A DNA stretch of 33,787 nt, taken from positions 1 through 33,787 of the forward strand of contig CANGQQ010000007.1 of NCBI GenBank assembly GCA_947456025.1, read 5' to 3'. Positions 16,376 through 24,716 of the stretch are shown one piece after another. The stretch comes from Chitinophagaceae bacterium (GTDB taxonomy: Bacteria > Bacteroidota > Bacteroidia > Chitinophagales > Chitinophagaceae). Below the pieces are notes generated by a model that ran no database searches, was not told the origin of the DNA, and saw only the letters and a program-made list of their open reading frames with translations. Numbering within the stretch: position 1 is the first letter of the stretch; each line of letters starts with the position of its first letter. A program made the translations under genes and the position numbers.

Positions 16376-18343
16376 TTACCGGAGTACGATACGCTCAGTT
16401 CCAATGATACGAGCTTTGTGCTTTACCTTCAATGTGTAAATTCCTTTGGGCCAGTTTGCCCCGTCTATCGGAAGACGGAAATTAGAGACGGTCGCATAAC
16501 TGTATGTTTTAAACAGGGCTCCGTTTGATTGGTAGACCTCAATTTCCAAATTCGTTGTAGGTGCGTCTTTTGTAAGGGCAATTGTAAAAGATTCCTGTGC
16601 AGGATTTGGGAATACCAATGTCAAACGGCCATTGCAATTTCTTGGCGACAGTACACGTCCGGCACAAATGAGTTCAGAAAAAAATGTTGTTGCACCGGTG
16701 TCAATCGTTTGACGAATACGGTAGTCAATGTACCCGGGTGGCGTGTTAGGCAATTGGTCTTCGAATTGATACTGGTGTTGTTCAAATTCATCGCCTGTAC
16801 CTGGCACCACTGCAATCGTTTTAAAGTTGTTTTCACCGGGAAGCCTGCGTTCAATTGCATAGTGCATCGTTGCATTGTCTTTGCTTTTCCAATTCAAGGT
16901 GGTCACACATTCGGTACTGCTCAGTGTAAGGGTAGCCGTTTCCTGCAACAAAAGTGCAACGGCTTTTTTCATATCAGGAATACCAAATCCATATTGAGCT
17001 TCCGGTGAAGTATAGCGGTTGCCACTTTTTCGGATGGCCTCAAGAATTTGTCGGTTGTTGGTTTCCGGAAACAATTGCCAGAGACAGGTTGCTAATCCGG
17101 CAATGATCGGACAGGCAAAAGAGGTGCCGGTTCCTGATGAGAGTTCTCCGTTGGAAGAGGAAAGAACCGTTCCGATTCCAATTGCAAGCGCATCGGGTTT
17201 GATGCGTTTATCATAGGTTGGACCAAACGAGGATAAAGAGGCGATCGTACCTGTACCGTTAACAGCACCAACAGTTAAAACGCTGTCCGAATCGGCCGGT
17301 GCCAGCATGTACTTCCAAGAAGTGTTGCCTTCATTGCCTGCACTGTTTACAACCAGAATGCCTTTGCGAAAAGCCATATTGGCCATTTTTGTTATCAGGG
17401 TCGTTTGTCCGTCCAGTTGCTGATAAGAATGATTGTAGCTGTTGTTGTCAAATGTGCTGTAACCCAAGGAAGATGAAATAACATCTGTGCCACAGCTATC
17501 GGCAAATTCGGCTCCTATGCCCCAATAAAACTCTTCAATGGGGTATTCCGAATTCTCGTTTTCGGTGCGCAGTAAATAAAAAGAAGCATCCGGAGCAGCT
17601 CCAATAAACACGCCCGGAGTATGGGCGGCTACAATGGAAAGACAAAAGAGTCCATGTGCATTGTTTTCATTAACAAATGAATTGTTTGCAATGAAATCAT
17701 AGGTTATCGCAATTCGATTGTTGTTAAGTGCATCTTCCAGAAAGCGATTGGACAAATACCCTTGATATCCGGCGTCCATAAATGCGATGGCCATGCCGGT
17801 TCCCGTTGCTCCAAGGCGGTGCAAAAACGTTCCGTTGTGCAAATTGATTTGTTGAAAGGAAGCACCATAGTTTAAGGGGGCCGACAAACTTTCAGTTCTA
17901 CGGTGCGACAATAGGGGAGCATAGGGGATGACAGCCACTTTATTTTTGGGTTGCAATCGAAATGTTCCCGATCTGCGGAACGACCAGTCCACTGTTTTTT
18001 TGACAAATGGAAGTTGTTCGATTTCTGTTCGGAGCGAAGGATTGTTCGATTCAATTAAGATTGCATTGAGCCATTTTGAACGTCCCAGTATACGGGTGGG
18101 CCCTTGACTTAAAACAATATCAATGTATTGTTGATGTACCGGTAAGTCCAGGCTATCAACAGTAATGTTTTGTCGGGTTCTTCGATCTAATGCGCGGCTA
18201 CTTAAAAAATCGGAAGGACGAGAAAAAGAATAAGATGTTTGGCCTTTATCGGTAAAATATACTAAAAAATTGGAGGTTGACTGTGCGGATAGTTCAATGA
18301 AACAAAAGTGGAATAAGAGGTAAAGTATAAAGACTTGTTTCAT
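16376..18343 (-). CDS. Secreted S8 (subtilisin-like) serine protease with T9SS type-A sorting domain
   Basis: Exported protease of 655 residues. The signal peptide is residues 1-20 (MKQVFILYLLFHFCFIELSA). The S8 triad is complete: Asp190 in FMDAGYQG, His230 in NAHG and Ser408 in GTGTSFACP. Asn337 in NSAGNEG serves as the oxyanion-hole residue. Residues 21-150 look like an inhibitor-type propeptide region. After the catalytic domain a beta-rich fibronectin-like part leads to the C-terminal T9SS sorting domain (VFPNPAQESF … KGIYTLKV … RIVLR), which sends it through the type IX system to the cell surface. It sits 61 bases after a lipoprotein gene on the same strand and probably belongs to the mnmA-led cluster. 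Substrates are unknown. Confidence 0.92.
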   Translation of the reverse strand: MKQVFILYLLFHFCFIELSAQSTSNFLVYFTDKGQTSYSFSRPSDFLSSRALDRRTRQNITVDSLDLPVHQQYIDIVLSQGPTRILGRSKWLNAILIESNNPSLRTEIEQLPFVKKTVDWSFRRSGTFRLQPKNKVAVIPYAPLLSHRRTESLSAPLNYGASFQQINLHNGTFLHRLGATGTGMAIAFMDAGYQGYLSNRFLEDALNNNRIAITYDFIANNSFVNENNAHGLFCLSIVAAHTPGVFIGAAPDASFYLLRTENENSEYPIEEFYWGIGAEFADSCGTDVISSSLGYSTFDNNSYNHSYQQLDGQTTLITKMANMAFRKGILVVNSAGNEGNTSWKYMLAPADSDSVLTVGAVNGTGTIASLSSFGPTYDKRIKPDALAIGIGTVLSSSNGELSSGTGTSFACPIIAGLATCLWQLFPETNNRQILEAIRKSGNRYTSPEAQYGFGIPDMKKAVALLLQETATLTLSSTECVTTLNWKSKDNATMHYAIERRLPGENNFKTIAVVPGTGDEFEQHQYQFEDQLPNTPPGYIDYRIRQTIDTGATTFFSELICAGRVLSPRNCNGRLTLVFPNPAQESFTIALTKDAPTTNLEIEVYQSNGALFKTYSYATVSNFRLPIDGANWPKGIYTLKVKHKARIIGTERIVLR

Positions 18344-18404
18344 GATTCCTTTTGTCCGTTCTAACCATCAACACATTAGATTCCTTTTGGTTGTACCCGA
18401 AACA

Positions 18405-19214
18405 TTAATTGTGATCAATGAGCCACATTTTTACGCCAAATCCAAGGCGAACAGGATCATACGTAATTACTTCATTGGGAGGTGTACCCGTTGTTTTTTG
18501 ACGGGGCTGATTTTCCCAAAGTACATGTTCTCTGTATACAAGGCCAAGGTTTTTTGCGTATTTCTCAATTGAATATTCACGTGCGGCATAGACAGTGTTG
18601 GTAAGCATTGGAACGTTCACAGATTCGTCTGCTTGTAATACAGTCGTAACATTGGGATAACTGGTGCCTTCAATTGTTTCAGATCCATCTACCGTTTCGT
18701 AGGTGAAATCCCATTGGTTCATGTTGTCGTCAACACTCGTAGCATAAAGATCGGAATAGGGACGATCAGGTAAGAACGAATTGCCTTTCCAGGTAAAGCC
18801 TTGTACAACGGGTAACTGAATTTTAATAACACGTAAATTATTCTCAATAACTTCTACACGTTTATCCATGGGTACTACAATGTAGTTGCCATTGGAGATC
18901 CAGGGGCCTGATCCATTTACGTCGTTGATGTAGGTGTTGATCCTCCAGGCATCCCGGTTTAAATTGTCTTTGGTTTTCTCTTCAACAACGTGTTTTACCT
19001 GATAGCTTTTAATCACTTCGTTTTTTCCATTCTCAAATACAGTGGAATCCAGTCGGTAAATAAAATACTTGCCCACCATCTGGGGATAGAGTTCTGAAAC
19101 CGAAAGTGTTTCAAAATTCTCCGTTTGTTTGGAACAACCGGAAAAAAGCAGGATAAATGAACTGATCGCAATCAGTTTTAGAAGCATCATGTTTTGAAAA
19201 GAGAATCTGTTCAT
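18405..19214 (-). CDS. Lipoprotein of unknown function
   Basis: A 269-residue protein with a lipoprotein signal sequence: hydrophobic residues 10-24, then the lipobox FSGC with the acylated Cys27. The mature part is soluble and beta-rich, with no transmembrane segment. A repeated theme of YP/Y-x-V and W residues (WRINTYINDV, GFTWKGNSFLP, WDFTYETVDG) suggests an all-beta or jelly-roll-like fold. I do not recognise a family. Start choice: the ATG at 19214 gives a 27-residue signal region; the in-frame Met codons at residues 9 and 10 are alternatives. It lies 61 bases before the subtilase gene and 79 bases after the methyltransferase gene, so co-expression is likely. Confidence 0.8.
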   Translation of the reverse strand: MNRFSFQNMMLLKLIAISSFILLFSGCSKQTENFETLSVSELYPQMVGKYFIYRLDSTVFENGKNEVIKSYQVKHVVEEKTKDNLNRDAWRINTYINDVNGSGPWISNGNYIVVPMDKRVEVIENNLRVIKIQLPVVQGFTWKGNSFLPDRPYSDLYATSVDDNMNQWDFTYETVDGSETIEGTSYPNVTTVLQADESVNVPMLTNTVYAAREYSIEKYAKNLGLVYREHVLWENQPRQKTTGTPPNEVITYDPVRLGFGVKMWLIDHN

Positions 19215-19293
19215 TACAGCTAAATTAATAATTTTATTTCAAGAGATGCAATTGGTCATGATTTCGGCAGCGGCATTTGTTCGGTCCCGGTAA

Positions 19294-20178
19294 TCAAATG
19301 GCCGGACGTTGTGCAATAAAATTGAGTCCGAAATAAAAGTAGTTGCGAAGAAACGGATTCTTCTTATAAATCTTTTTCTCGGATTCAATTCGTTGATCGT
19401 AGTTCTCTTTGTTGATCTGAAATGGCATAAAAAGGCGCAAATACTCAACGTCCCGGATGCTGAAATGCTTTTGTTCAAACTGTTTTTTCCATTCGGCCAG
19501 ACTTCGGATGTTTTCGTTCCCCAGTAAAATAGTTTTTCCGATTTTTTCATCGTAGATCTCAATGATACGTTGGTTGCCTCTTTGTTTGAACAATTTTGCT
19601 CGTTGAATCAGATTGCTTCCGTTTTCCTCTACCGCAATAAGTTTTCCTCCGGGTTTCAGCGTTTTATAAAAAAGTTCGATTGCCCGATCCAGGGGTTCCA
19701 GATGATGAAGGGTGTCCTGTACGATACAAACATCTACACTCTGAACAGGTGGTTGTTGGTCAAAGAAATTTTCATGCGACCAGCTAAAGTTAGCTGCCGG
19801 ACCAAATTGCGACCAGTATGAAATTCTTTTTGGAAGGGCCGCCTCATAAAATTCAAGTGTTGTCCCAAAAACATTGTGCCCTTTCAGGGCAAGAAAAAGA
19901 GCGGTTGTTCCATAACCGCAACCGCAATCGAAGATGTTTAATTTGTCGGTTCCAATGTGACGTTCAATATACTTCAGTCGTTCGATAAAGTAGGCTTTTC
20001 GGAAATAAAACGAACTCTTGTTGTTCAGAAACTTGTAATAGGCGTGTAAATGCGGACTCTCTTTCAATTCCAGCAAGAAGAGTTCAAAAAAGTCTTCAAC
20101 ACTCATTTGCAGGTTTTTGCCCAGTATTGGTTCTTGCCGTTTTTTAGTTTCCGCTCTATGAACATGTGCTGTACTCAT
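19294..20178 (-). CDS. Class I SAM-dependent methyltransferase
   Basis: A 294-residue cytosolic methyltransferase. Motif I is IFDCGCGYGT (82-91), followed by the acidic/aromatic loop GTTLEFYEAALPKR and then the DVCIVQDTLHHLEPLDRA segment. This is the Rossmann layout of Methyltransf_11/25 enzymes. The N-terminal 75 residues are helical and lack homology I can name; the C-terminal 80 residues are basic. The substrate cannot be inferred. A second Met at residue 25 could be the real start, which would remove a polar extension. It begins 28 bases after the mnmA stop, so it is probably in the same transcript, but there is no evidence that it acts on tRNA. Confidence 0.82.
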   Translation of the reverse strand: MSTAHVHRAETKKRQEPILGKNLQMSVEDFFELFLLELKESPHLHAYYKFLNNKSSFYFRKAYFIERLKYIERHIGTDKLNIFDCGCGYGTTALFLALKGHNVFGTTLEFYEAALPKRISYWSQFGPAANFSWSHENFFDQQPPVQSVDVCIVQDTLHHLEPLDRAIELFYKTLKPGGKLIAVEENGSNLIQRAKLFKQRGNQRIIEIYDEKIGKTILLGNENIRSLAEWKKQFEQKHFSIRDVEYLRLFMPFQINKENYDQRIESEKKIYKKNPFLRNYFYFGLNFIAQRPAI

Positions 20179-20206
20179 TATAAACGCTAATAGAGATTGT
20201 AGGTCC

Positions 20207-21328
20207 TCAATTCCTTGTTTCGTTATCTCTTAGTATGATTCCTCCGCCGATCACATCGTTGCCTTCGTAGAATACAGCGCTTTGACCGGGAGCAATTCCT
20301 TTTGCATTCCCCATGAAGTGAACCTCTATGGATTGGTTCGATAAAGGATAAAGCTGAGCAAGCGTTCCTTCATCCCTGTATCGGATTTTTGTAAGCGCCT
20401 CCATTCCTGTTGGTATGGTGTCGTATTTAATGAGATTGAGTTTTCCAACCTGCATTTCTGTTTTTTTGAGATCCTCTTCTTCGCCTAAAACAACCGTGTT
20501 GGTTTCCGGATCAATGCTTGTTACGAAAACGGGCTTTCCAAATGTAATGTCTAGTCCCTTTCTTTGTCCGATGGTATAAAAGGGGTACCCTTTATGTGTT
20601 CCCAGTATTTTACCCGTTTTGTCCTTGAAATAGCCTCCGGCTACCTTTGTTTCCAGGTCGGGAACATTTCTTTTTAGAAAGCCTCTGTAATCGTTATCGG
20701 GTACAAAACAAATCTCATAGCTTTCGGCTTTTTTGGCTAATTCGGGGTATCCGAATTCGTGTGCCATTTGCCGGATTTCGGTCTTGTGGTAGCCTCCTAA
20801 AGGCAGCAGCGTTCTGCTAAGTAGATCTTGTTGCAGACCCCAAAGTACATAGCTCTGATCTTTGGTGGTGTCAATGCCTTTGCTGATGTAGTAGCGTTCG
20901 TTTTCATGGCGATTGATTTTGGCATAATGACCCGTTGCAATAAAATCACAATTCAATGCATCGGCTCTTTTCAGTAAAGCTCTCCATTTAATGTGTGTAT
21001 TGCAGAGTACACAAGGGTTGGGCGTGCGCCCGTTCAGGTATTCATCCACGAAATTTTGAATGACAAAATCGCCGAATTCGTCGCGTATATCAAGAATGTA
21101 ATGGGGGAATCCATGTTGCACGGCGGCTGCTCGGGCATCATTAAAACTATCAAGATTGCAGCAGCCGGTTTCTTTTTTCCCTTTTGCGCCGGTTCCACTG
21201 GATGCATAATCCCAGGTTTTCATGGTAATGCCCACTACTTCATATCCTTCGTGGTGTAACATGAGCGCTGCAACTGTACTGTCAATTCCGCCACTCATTG
21301 CGACCAACACTTTTCCTTTTTGGCTCAT
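20207..21328 (-). CDS. mnmA: tRNA-specific 2-thiouridylase
   Basis: Adds sulphur to C2 of the wobble uridine in tRNA-Lys, tRNA-Glu and tRNA-Gln. The protein has 373 residues, the standard size. It shows the PP-loop SGGIDS (12-17) for ATP, the catalytic cysteine pair Cys106 in NPCVLCN and Cys207 in YEICFVPD, TGHYAKI, GGYHKTEIR and the C-terminal tRNA-binding region. Residues 43-56 form a short Gly/Lys-rich insertion, followed by a CCN motif; this was not seen in the E. coli protein as I recall it. The start is the ATG at 21328, with a -7 box 19 bases upstream. It heads the minus-strand cluster. Confidence 0.96.
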   Translation of the reverse strand: MSQKGKVLVAMSGGIDSTVAALMLHHEGYEVVGITMKTWDYASSGTGAKGKKETGCCNLDSFNDARAAAVQHGFPHYILDIRDEFGDFVIQNFVDEYLNGRTPNPCVLCNTHIKWRALLKRADALNCDFIATGHYAKINRHENERYYISKGIDTTKDQSYVLWGLQQDLLSRTLLPLGGYHKTEIRQMAHEFGYPELAKKAESYEICFVPDNDYRGFLKRNVPDLETKVAGGYFKDKTGKILGTHKGYPFYTIGQRKGLDITFGKPVFVTSIDPETNTVVLGEEEDLKKTEMQVGKLNLIKYDTIPTGMEALTKIRYRDEGTLAQLYPLSNQSIEVHFMGNAKGIAPGQSAVFYEGNDVIGGGIILRDNETRN

Positions 21329-21346
21329 GTGCTTTGATTAAAAGGT

Positions 21347-21354
21347 CAAATTTA
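21347..21354 (-). promoter_or_regulatory. -7 promoter element of mnmA
   Basis: On the minus strand this reads TAAATTTG, a full match to TAnnTTTG, 18 bases before the ATG at 21328. No clear TTTG is seen at -33, so the call rests on the -7 box alone. Confidence 0.4.
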
Positions 21355-21514
21355 CGTGAATTGATTGAAGCGTATCGTATTAGGGGAAGCGAACAAGGTT
21401 GTATGCATGACCTTTTAACAATGTGCATAAACTTTTTGTTTTTTCGTACGTGCCAATATTCTAAAAAAATGTACTTTACAGGTTCATTTCAAAACAGCGA
21501 TAAATCAAAAAAGC

Positions 21515-21940
21515 ATGATTAAGTTACAAGTAATCGGAAATCTCGGAAAGGATTGTGTAGTGAACACTGTTAATGGAAAAACGGTCATGAATTTTACCGT
21601 GGCCCACACAGAAAAGTTTAAAGACAGCAGCGGCAACCAGCGCGAAAAAACCATTTGGGTGGAATGTTCTTATTGGAGCGATCGCACCGGGGTGGCTCCT
21701 TATCTTAAAAAAGGCACACAGGTTTATGTAGAAGGTGCTCCCGAAGTGCGTACGTATACAACACAGGATGGCAAATCGGGTGCCTCTTTGTCCATTCGTG
21801 TAGCTTCGATCCAGTTGTTGGGCGGTCGTGCTGCTGAGGGTGGATCGGCGCCTGCGCAGAATTACGGAGCCCCTGTTTCACAATTTCAAAATGAAGGACC
21901 CTCTGCTTCAAGTGAAATAGCAGATGATCTTCCTTTTTAA
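21515..21940 (+). CDS. ssb: Single-stranded DNA-binding protein
   Basis: Coats single-stranded DNA during replication and repair. The protein has 141 residues. The N-terminal OB-fold (1-105) includes VIGNLGKDC, VMNFTVAHTEKF, TIWVECSYW and LKKGTQVYVEG. A short flexible Gly/Ala/Gln-rich linker follows, then the acidic tip DDLPF, which docks partner proteins. The linker is short (about 30 residues). The start is the ATG at 21515. The gene converges with radC over a shared terminator, so both DNA-maintenance genes end in the same hairpin. A degenerate promoter-like T-rich stretch precedes it, but I see no convincing box. Confidence 0.96.
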   Translation: MIKLQVIGNLGKDCVVNTVNGKTVMNFTVAHTEKFKDSSGNQREKTIWVECSYWSDRTGVAPYLKKGTQVYVEGAPEVRTYTTQDGKSGASLSIRVASIQLLGGRAAEGGSAPAQNYGAPVSQFQNEGPSASSEIADDLPF

Positions 21941-21957
21941 TTAAAAATCAAAAAGTT

Positions 21958-21982
21958 AAAAGCCCCGCACGGGGCTTTTTTT
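21958..21982 (+). terminator. Shared bidirectional terminator of ssb and radC
   Basis: AAAAGCCCC (21958-21966) pairs with GGGGCTTTT (21971-21979) around GCAC, with a T-tract on the plus strand to 21982 and an A-rich tract on the left that becomes T-rich on the minus strand. The radC stop codon (21981-21983) lies in the plus-strand T-tract. Confidence 0.9.
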
Positions 21983-22670
21983 ATAAGAACCCCTCATCGG
22001 CAAAACTCAGAAATCCTTCATCGCTTACGATGATATGATCAAGTAACTGGATGTCGAAAAGTTTTGCTGCTTCTTTGATTTTCTGTGTGAGTAGTTTGTC
22101 GGCCTGACTGGGATTCAGGTTCCCGGAAGGATGGTTGTGGCAGAGTATCAGATGAACAGCATTGTGGATCAGCGCTTTTTTGAAAATGACTCTGGGATCG
22201 GCAACGGTTCCGGTAATACCACCTTCACTAATGGTTTCCCAATGGATGATTTTATTGGAACGGTTCAGGTACACAACCGCAAAAACTTCTCGTGTCCGGT
22301 CTTTCAAATGAGCTTGTAGAAAGCCCGCAACATCGCTGCTGTTTTTGACAATTGTTTTTTGAGCAACTCCTGCCTGACGTCTTCGGCCCAGTTCCAGCGC
22401 TGCTGCGATCGTTACAGCCCTTGCGGGTCCGATGCCTTTGATGTCCATCAGATCCGAAACATTCAGTTTGCCCAAATCCGAAAGATTGTTTTTGCATCGT
22501 GACAATAAAGACTGTGCAACTTCCAGAGCGGATTGATGTTGCGTTCCGGAACCGATCAGTATGGCAATGAGTTCAGAATTGCTTAGGCTTTCGGTGCCTT
22601 TCAGTAATAGTTTTTCGCGCGGGCGTTCGTCTTCAGCCCACTCCTTGATGGATTTTCGGTTAGCTTGCAT
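21981..22670 (-). CDS. radC: RadC-family JAMM domain protein
   Basis: A 229-residue protein of the RadC/YeeS family, named for DNA repair although its biochemical role is unsettled. The N-terminal 100 residues contain a helix-hairpin-helix (LMDIKGIGPARAVTIAAALEL) that could bind DNA. The C-terminal MPN/JAMM domain has the metal motif H178-x-H180-x7-S188-x-x-D191 in HNHPSGNLNPSQAD, complete for metalloprotease-type zinc binding. It is a chromosomal copy of typical length and no phage or plasmid genes adjoin it. The start is the ATG at 22670, with a promoter candidate just upstream (22675-22705). Confidence 0.94.
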   Translation of the reverse strand: MQANRKSIKEWAEDERPREKLLLKGTESLSNSELIAILIGSGTQHQSALEVAQSLLSRCKNNLSDLGKLNVSDLMDIKGIGPARAVTIAAALELGRRRQAGVAQKTIVKNSSDVAGFLQAHLKDRTREVFAVVYLNRSNKIIHWETISEGGITGTVADPRVIFKKALIHNAVHLILCHNHPSGNLNPSQADKLLTQKIKEAAKLFDIQLLDHIIVSDEGFLSFADEGFL

Positions 22671-22674
22671 GATT

Positions 22675-22705
22675 CAAAATAAATTCATAAATTGGAATAT
22701 CCAAA
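22675..22705 (-). promoter_or_regulatory. Promoter candidate of radC
   Basis: On the minus strand, TTTG (22702-22705) and TATTTTG (22675-22681) are separated by 20 bases. The -7 part is one T short of the consensus. The start codon is only four bases further, so the transcript would have almost no leader. Confidence 0.35.
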
Positions 22706-22997
22706 AATCCTGAAAAGCAAAAACCATGCGTATTGTTAATTTTCGCACCGACCGAATCATCAGGTCTTTTATCGTTTCCTTTTTTGTTTACAGTAATTTT
22801 CTGTTTTCGCTCTTTTTTGTGGCTTTGTTACTATGGAATCTTACAGTTCATAAAACGGAAAAACATCAATTCGCTGAACAGTCAAAATCTCTCCGTTCAG
22901 CTACCTCCGGATTGAGAGTGGTGGCACAGGTTCCTTAAATCTGAATGGGATGTTGAAAAAGCAGGGCTTTCTTTTCTGTTTAGAATGGTTGAAGACT

Positions 22998-23005
22998 TAT
23001 CTTCG
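22998..23005 (+). promoter_or_regulatory. -7 promoter element candidate of prs
   Basis: TATCTTCG matches seven of eight positions of TAnnTTTG and would give a leader of about 30 bases before the ATG at 23041. The -33 region is T-rich but without a clear TTTG. Confidence 0.3.
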
Positions 23006-23040
23006 CCGCAAATTTTCAATCCCCTTTCAAACTGCTTAAG

Positions 23041-23997
23041 ATGAATCACTCTGCTAAAATCTTTTCGGGTACTTCTTCCATGTATCTGGCTGAGAAAATT
23101 GCTCAAAAATTTGGAATACCGCTTGGTAATTGTATCACACAGCGTTTCAGTGATGGGGAGATTCAACCCATGTTTCAGGAAAGTATCAGAGGAGATATTG
23201 TTTTTTTGGTTCAAAGCACGTTTTCGCCTGCCGATAATATTCTGGAATTGTTGTTGATGATTGATGCTGCTAAACGCGCATCTGCTTATAAAGTCATTCC
23301 CGTTATTCCCTATTATGGTTATGCCCGTCAGGATCGGAAAGATAAACCCCGGGTTGCAATCGGTTCAAAATTGATTGCCAATATGTTAGAGGCTGCGGGT
23401 GCCGATAGAATCATCACCATGGACTTGCATGCAGCTCAAATTCAGGGCTATTTTGATATTCCGGTCGATCATCTGGAGTCGTCCTCAATTTTTATCCCTT
23501 ACATTGAAAGTCTGAAGCTTGAAAACCTTACCTTTGCGGCCCCCGATGTGGGAAGTGCAAACCGGATTCGTGAAATAGCAAGTTATTTTGAGGCAGAAAT
23601 GGTGATTTGCGATAAGCATCGTAAGCGTGCCAACGAAATAGCAAGCATGGTGGTAATAGGGGATGTGACAGACAGGGATGTTGTTTTGATCGATGATATC
23701 TGTGATACCGGTGGAACCTTGGTGAAATCGGCAGCTCTTTTAAAGGAAAAAGGTGCGAGAAGCGTAAGGGCGCTCATCACACATCCGGTTTTGAGCGGTA
23801 AAGCTTACGAAAACATCAACAACAGTGTTCTGGAAGAATTGGTGGTTTGTGATACTATTCCTTTAAAACAGGAAAGCTCCAAAATCAAAATTCTAAGCGT
23901 TGCGGATTTGTTTGCTGTTGCACTCAGAAATGCATTTGAAAACAAGAGTATCACGAGTTTGTTTATGCATTCCAACAAACGCAAGGAAATTAACTAG
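23041..23997 (+). CDS. prs: Ribose-phosphate pyrophosphokinase (PRPP synthetase)
   Basis: Makes PRPP from ribose 5-phosphate and ATP, feeding purine, pyrimidine, histidine and tryptophan synthesis. The protein has 318 residues, normal for the class I enzyme. It shows SDGEIQP near the N-terminus, YYGYARQDRKDKPR for ATP binding, MDLHAAQIQGYFDIPVDHL and the PRPP loop DDICDTGGT (218-226). The loop carries Cys at a position where many members have Ile or Met. It lies 22 bases before rplY, so the two are an operon; this pairing with L25 and then pth is common in bacteria. Confidence 0.95.
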   Translation: MNHSAKIFSGTSSMYLAEKIAQKFGIPLGNCITQRFSDGEIQPMFQESIRGDIVFLVQSTFSPADNILELLLMIDAAKRASAYKVIPVIPYYGYARQDRKDKPRVAIGSKLIANMLEAAGADRIITMDLHAAQIQGYFDIPVDHLESSSIFIPYIESLKLENLTFAAPDVGSANRIREIASYFEAEMVICDKHRKRANEIASMVVIGDVTDRDVVLIDDICDTGGTLVKSAALLKEKGARSVRALITHPVLSGKAYENINNSVLEELVVCDTIPLKQESSKIKILSVADLFAVALRNAFENKSITSLFMHSNKRKEIN

Positions 23998-24019
23998 TAA
24001 ATTTTAAAACCAAATAAAA

Positions 24020-24601
24020 ATGAAATCAATTACAATTGAGGGTCACTTGAGGACCGAAAACGGGAAAAAAGCCGCCCGTCAACTTCGCTCTCAGGAAATG
24101 GTGCCTGGTGTAATTTACGGAGGCTCTTCCGAAATTAACTTCTACGCATCTGCAAAAGCATTCAAAACACTGGTTTACACGCCTGAGTTCCAGACTGCGA
24201 ATGTAACGGTAAACGGAAAAACGTATAACTGCATTCTGAAAGATTTACAGTTCGATAAAGTTTCTGATGCATTAACGCATGTGGATTTACTGGAGTTGGT
24301 GGAAGACAAGAAAGTTATTGCAACCATTCCTTTGAAATTTACAGGAGCTGCTGCCGGTGTAAAAGCAGGCGGAAAGTTGATCACAAAAATCAAAGCGTTG
24401 AAGGTTAAAACCCTTCCTAAATATTTGAAAGAAGCCATTGAAGTGGACCTGACTCCGCTGGAACTGAATGGCAACATCAGAGTGGAAGACGTAAAGGTTG
24501 ATCATTACGAAATTATGAACTCACCCCGTATTCCGATTGCTTCAGTGGTAATGACGCGTCAGTTGAAACAAGAGGAAGCAGCTACTCCGGCGAAAAAATA
24601 A
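24020..24601 (+). CDS. rplY: 50S ribosomal protein L25 / general stress protein Ctc
   Basis: Binds 5S rRNA on the large ribosomal subunit. The protein has 193 residues, so it is the long (Ctc/TL5) form. The N-terminal L25 domain occupies about residues 1-92 (LRTENGKKAARQLRSQEMVPGVIYGG is its start) and the C-terminal TL5 beta-domain about 97-180 (VIATIPLKFTGAAAGVKAGG, RVEDVKVDHYEIMN). A short Ala/Lys/Glu-rich tail ends the protein. The start is an ATG 22 bases after prs. A strong terminator at 24623 closes the unit. Confidence 0.94.
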   Translation: MKSITIEGHLRTENGKKAARQLRSQEMVPGVIYGGSSEINFYASAKAFKTLVYTPEFQTANVTVNGKTYNCILKDLQFDKVSDALTHVDLLELVEDKKVIATIPLKFTGAAAGVKAGGKLITKIKALKVKTLPKYLKEAIEVDLTPLELNGNIRVEDVKVDHYEIMNSPRIPIASVVMTRQLKQEEAATPAKK

Positions 24602-24622
24602 TCAAACTGAAATTCATTTCAC

Positions 24623-24653
24623 AAATCCCCCTTTTGATAAGGGGGATTTTTTT
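24623..24653 (+). terminator. Rho-independent terminator of prs-rplY
   Basis: AAATCCCCCTT (24623-24633) pairs perfectly with AAGGGGGATTT (24639-24649) around a five-base loop, with T continuing to 24653. It starts 22 bases after the rplY stop. Confidence 0.92.
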
Positions 24654-24716
24654 AATTTGTAGATTCCTTGAAATCGAAATTCTTTTTCGGGGAATTAAGT
24701 ACTAAAAACGGACAGG

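Larger units (their letters stand above)
22671..23040. other. Divergent intergenic region between radC and prs
   Basis: 370 bases holding the radC and prs promoter candidates. Two overlapping plus-strand frames of 60-70 codons (22726-22938 and 22733-22915) encode hydrophobic peptides without recognisable features and are in conflicting frames, so I do not call either a gene. A -7-like TATCTTCG lies at 22998-23005, 35 bases before the prs ATG. No RNA gene was recognised. Confidence 0.6.

Noticed and set aside
16529-17008. 159-codon plus-strand open frame
   Set aside because: Antisense shadow of the subtilase gene, Cys-rich from reverse-complement codons, with no family features.
22726-22938. 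Small hydrophobic ORFs between radC and prs
   Set aside because: Two overlapping frames compete, neither has a plausible basic-core-polar layout or start context, and the region is the divergent promoter area.
22948-23039. 29-codon ORF ending just before the prs start
   Set aside because: It overlaps the prs -7 candidate and shows no leader-peptide feature such as a run of one amino acid.
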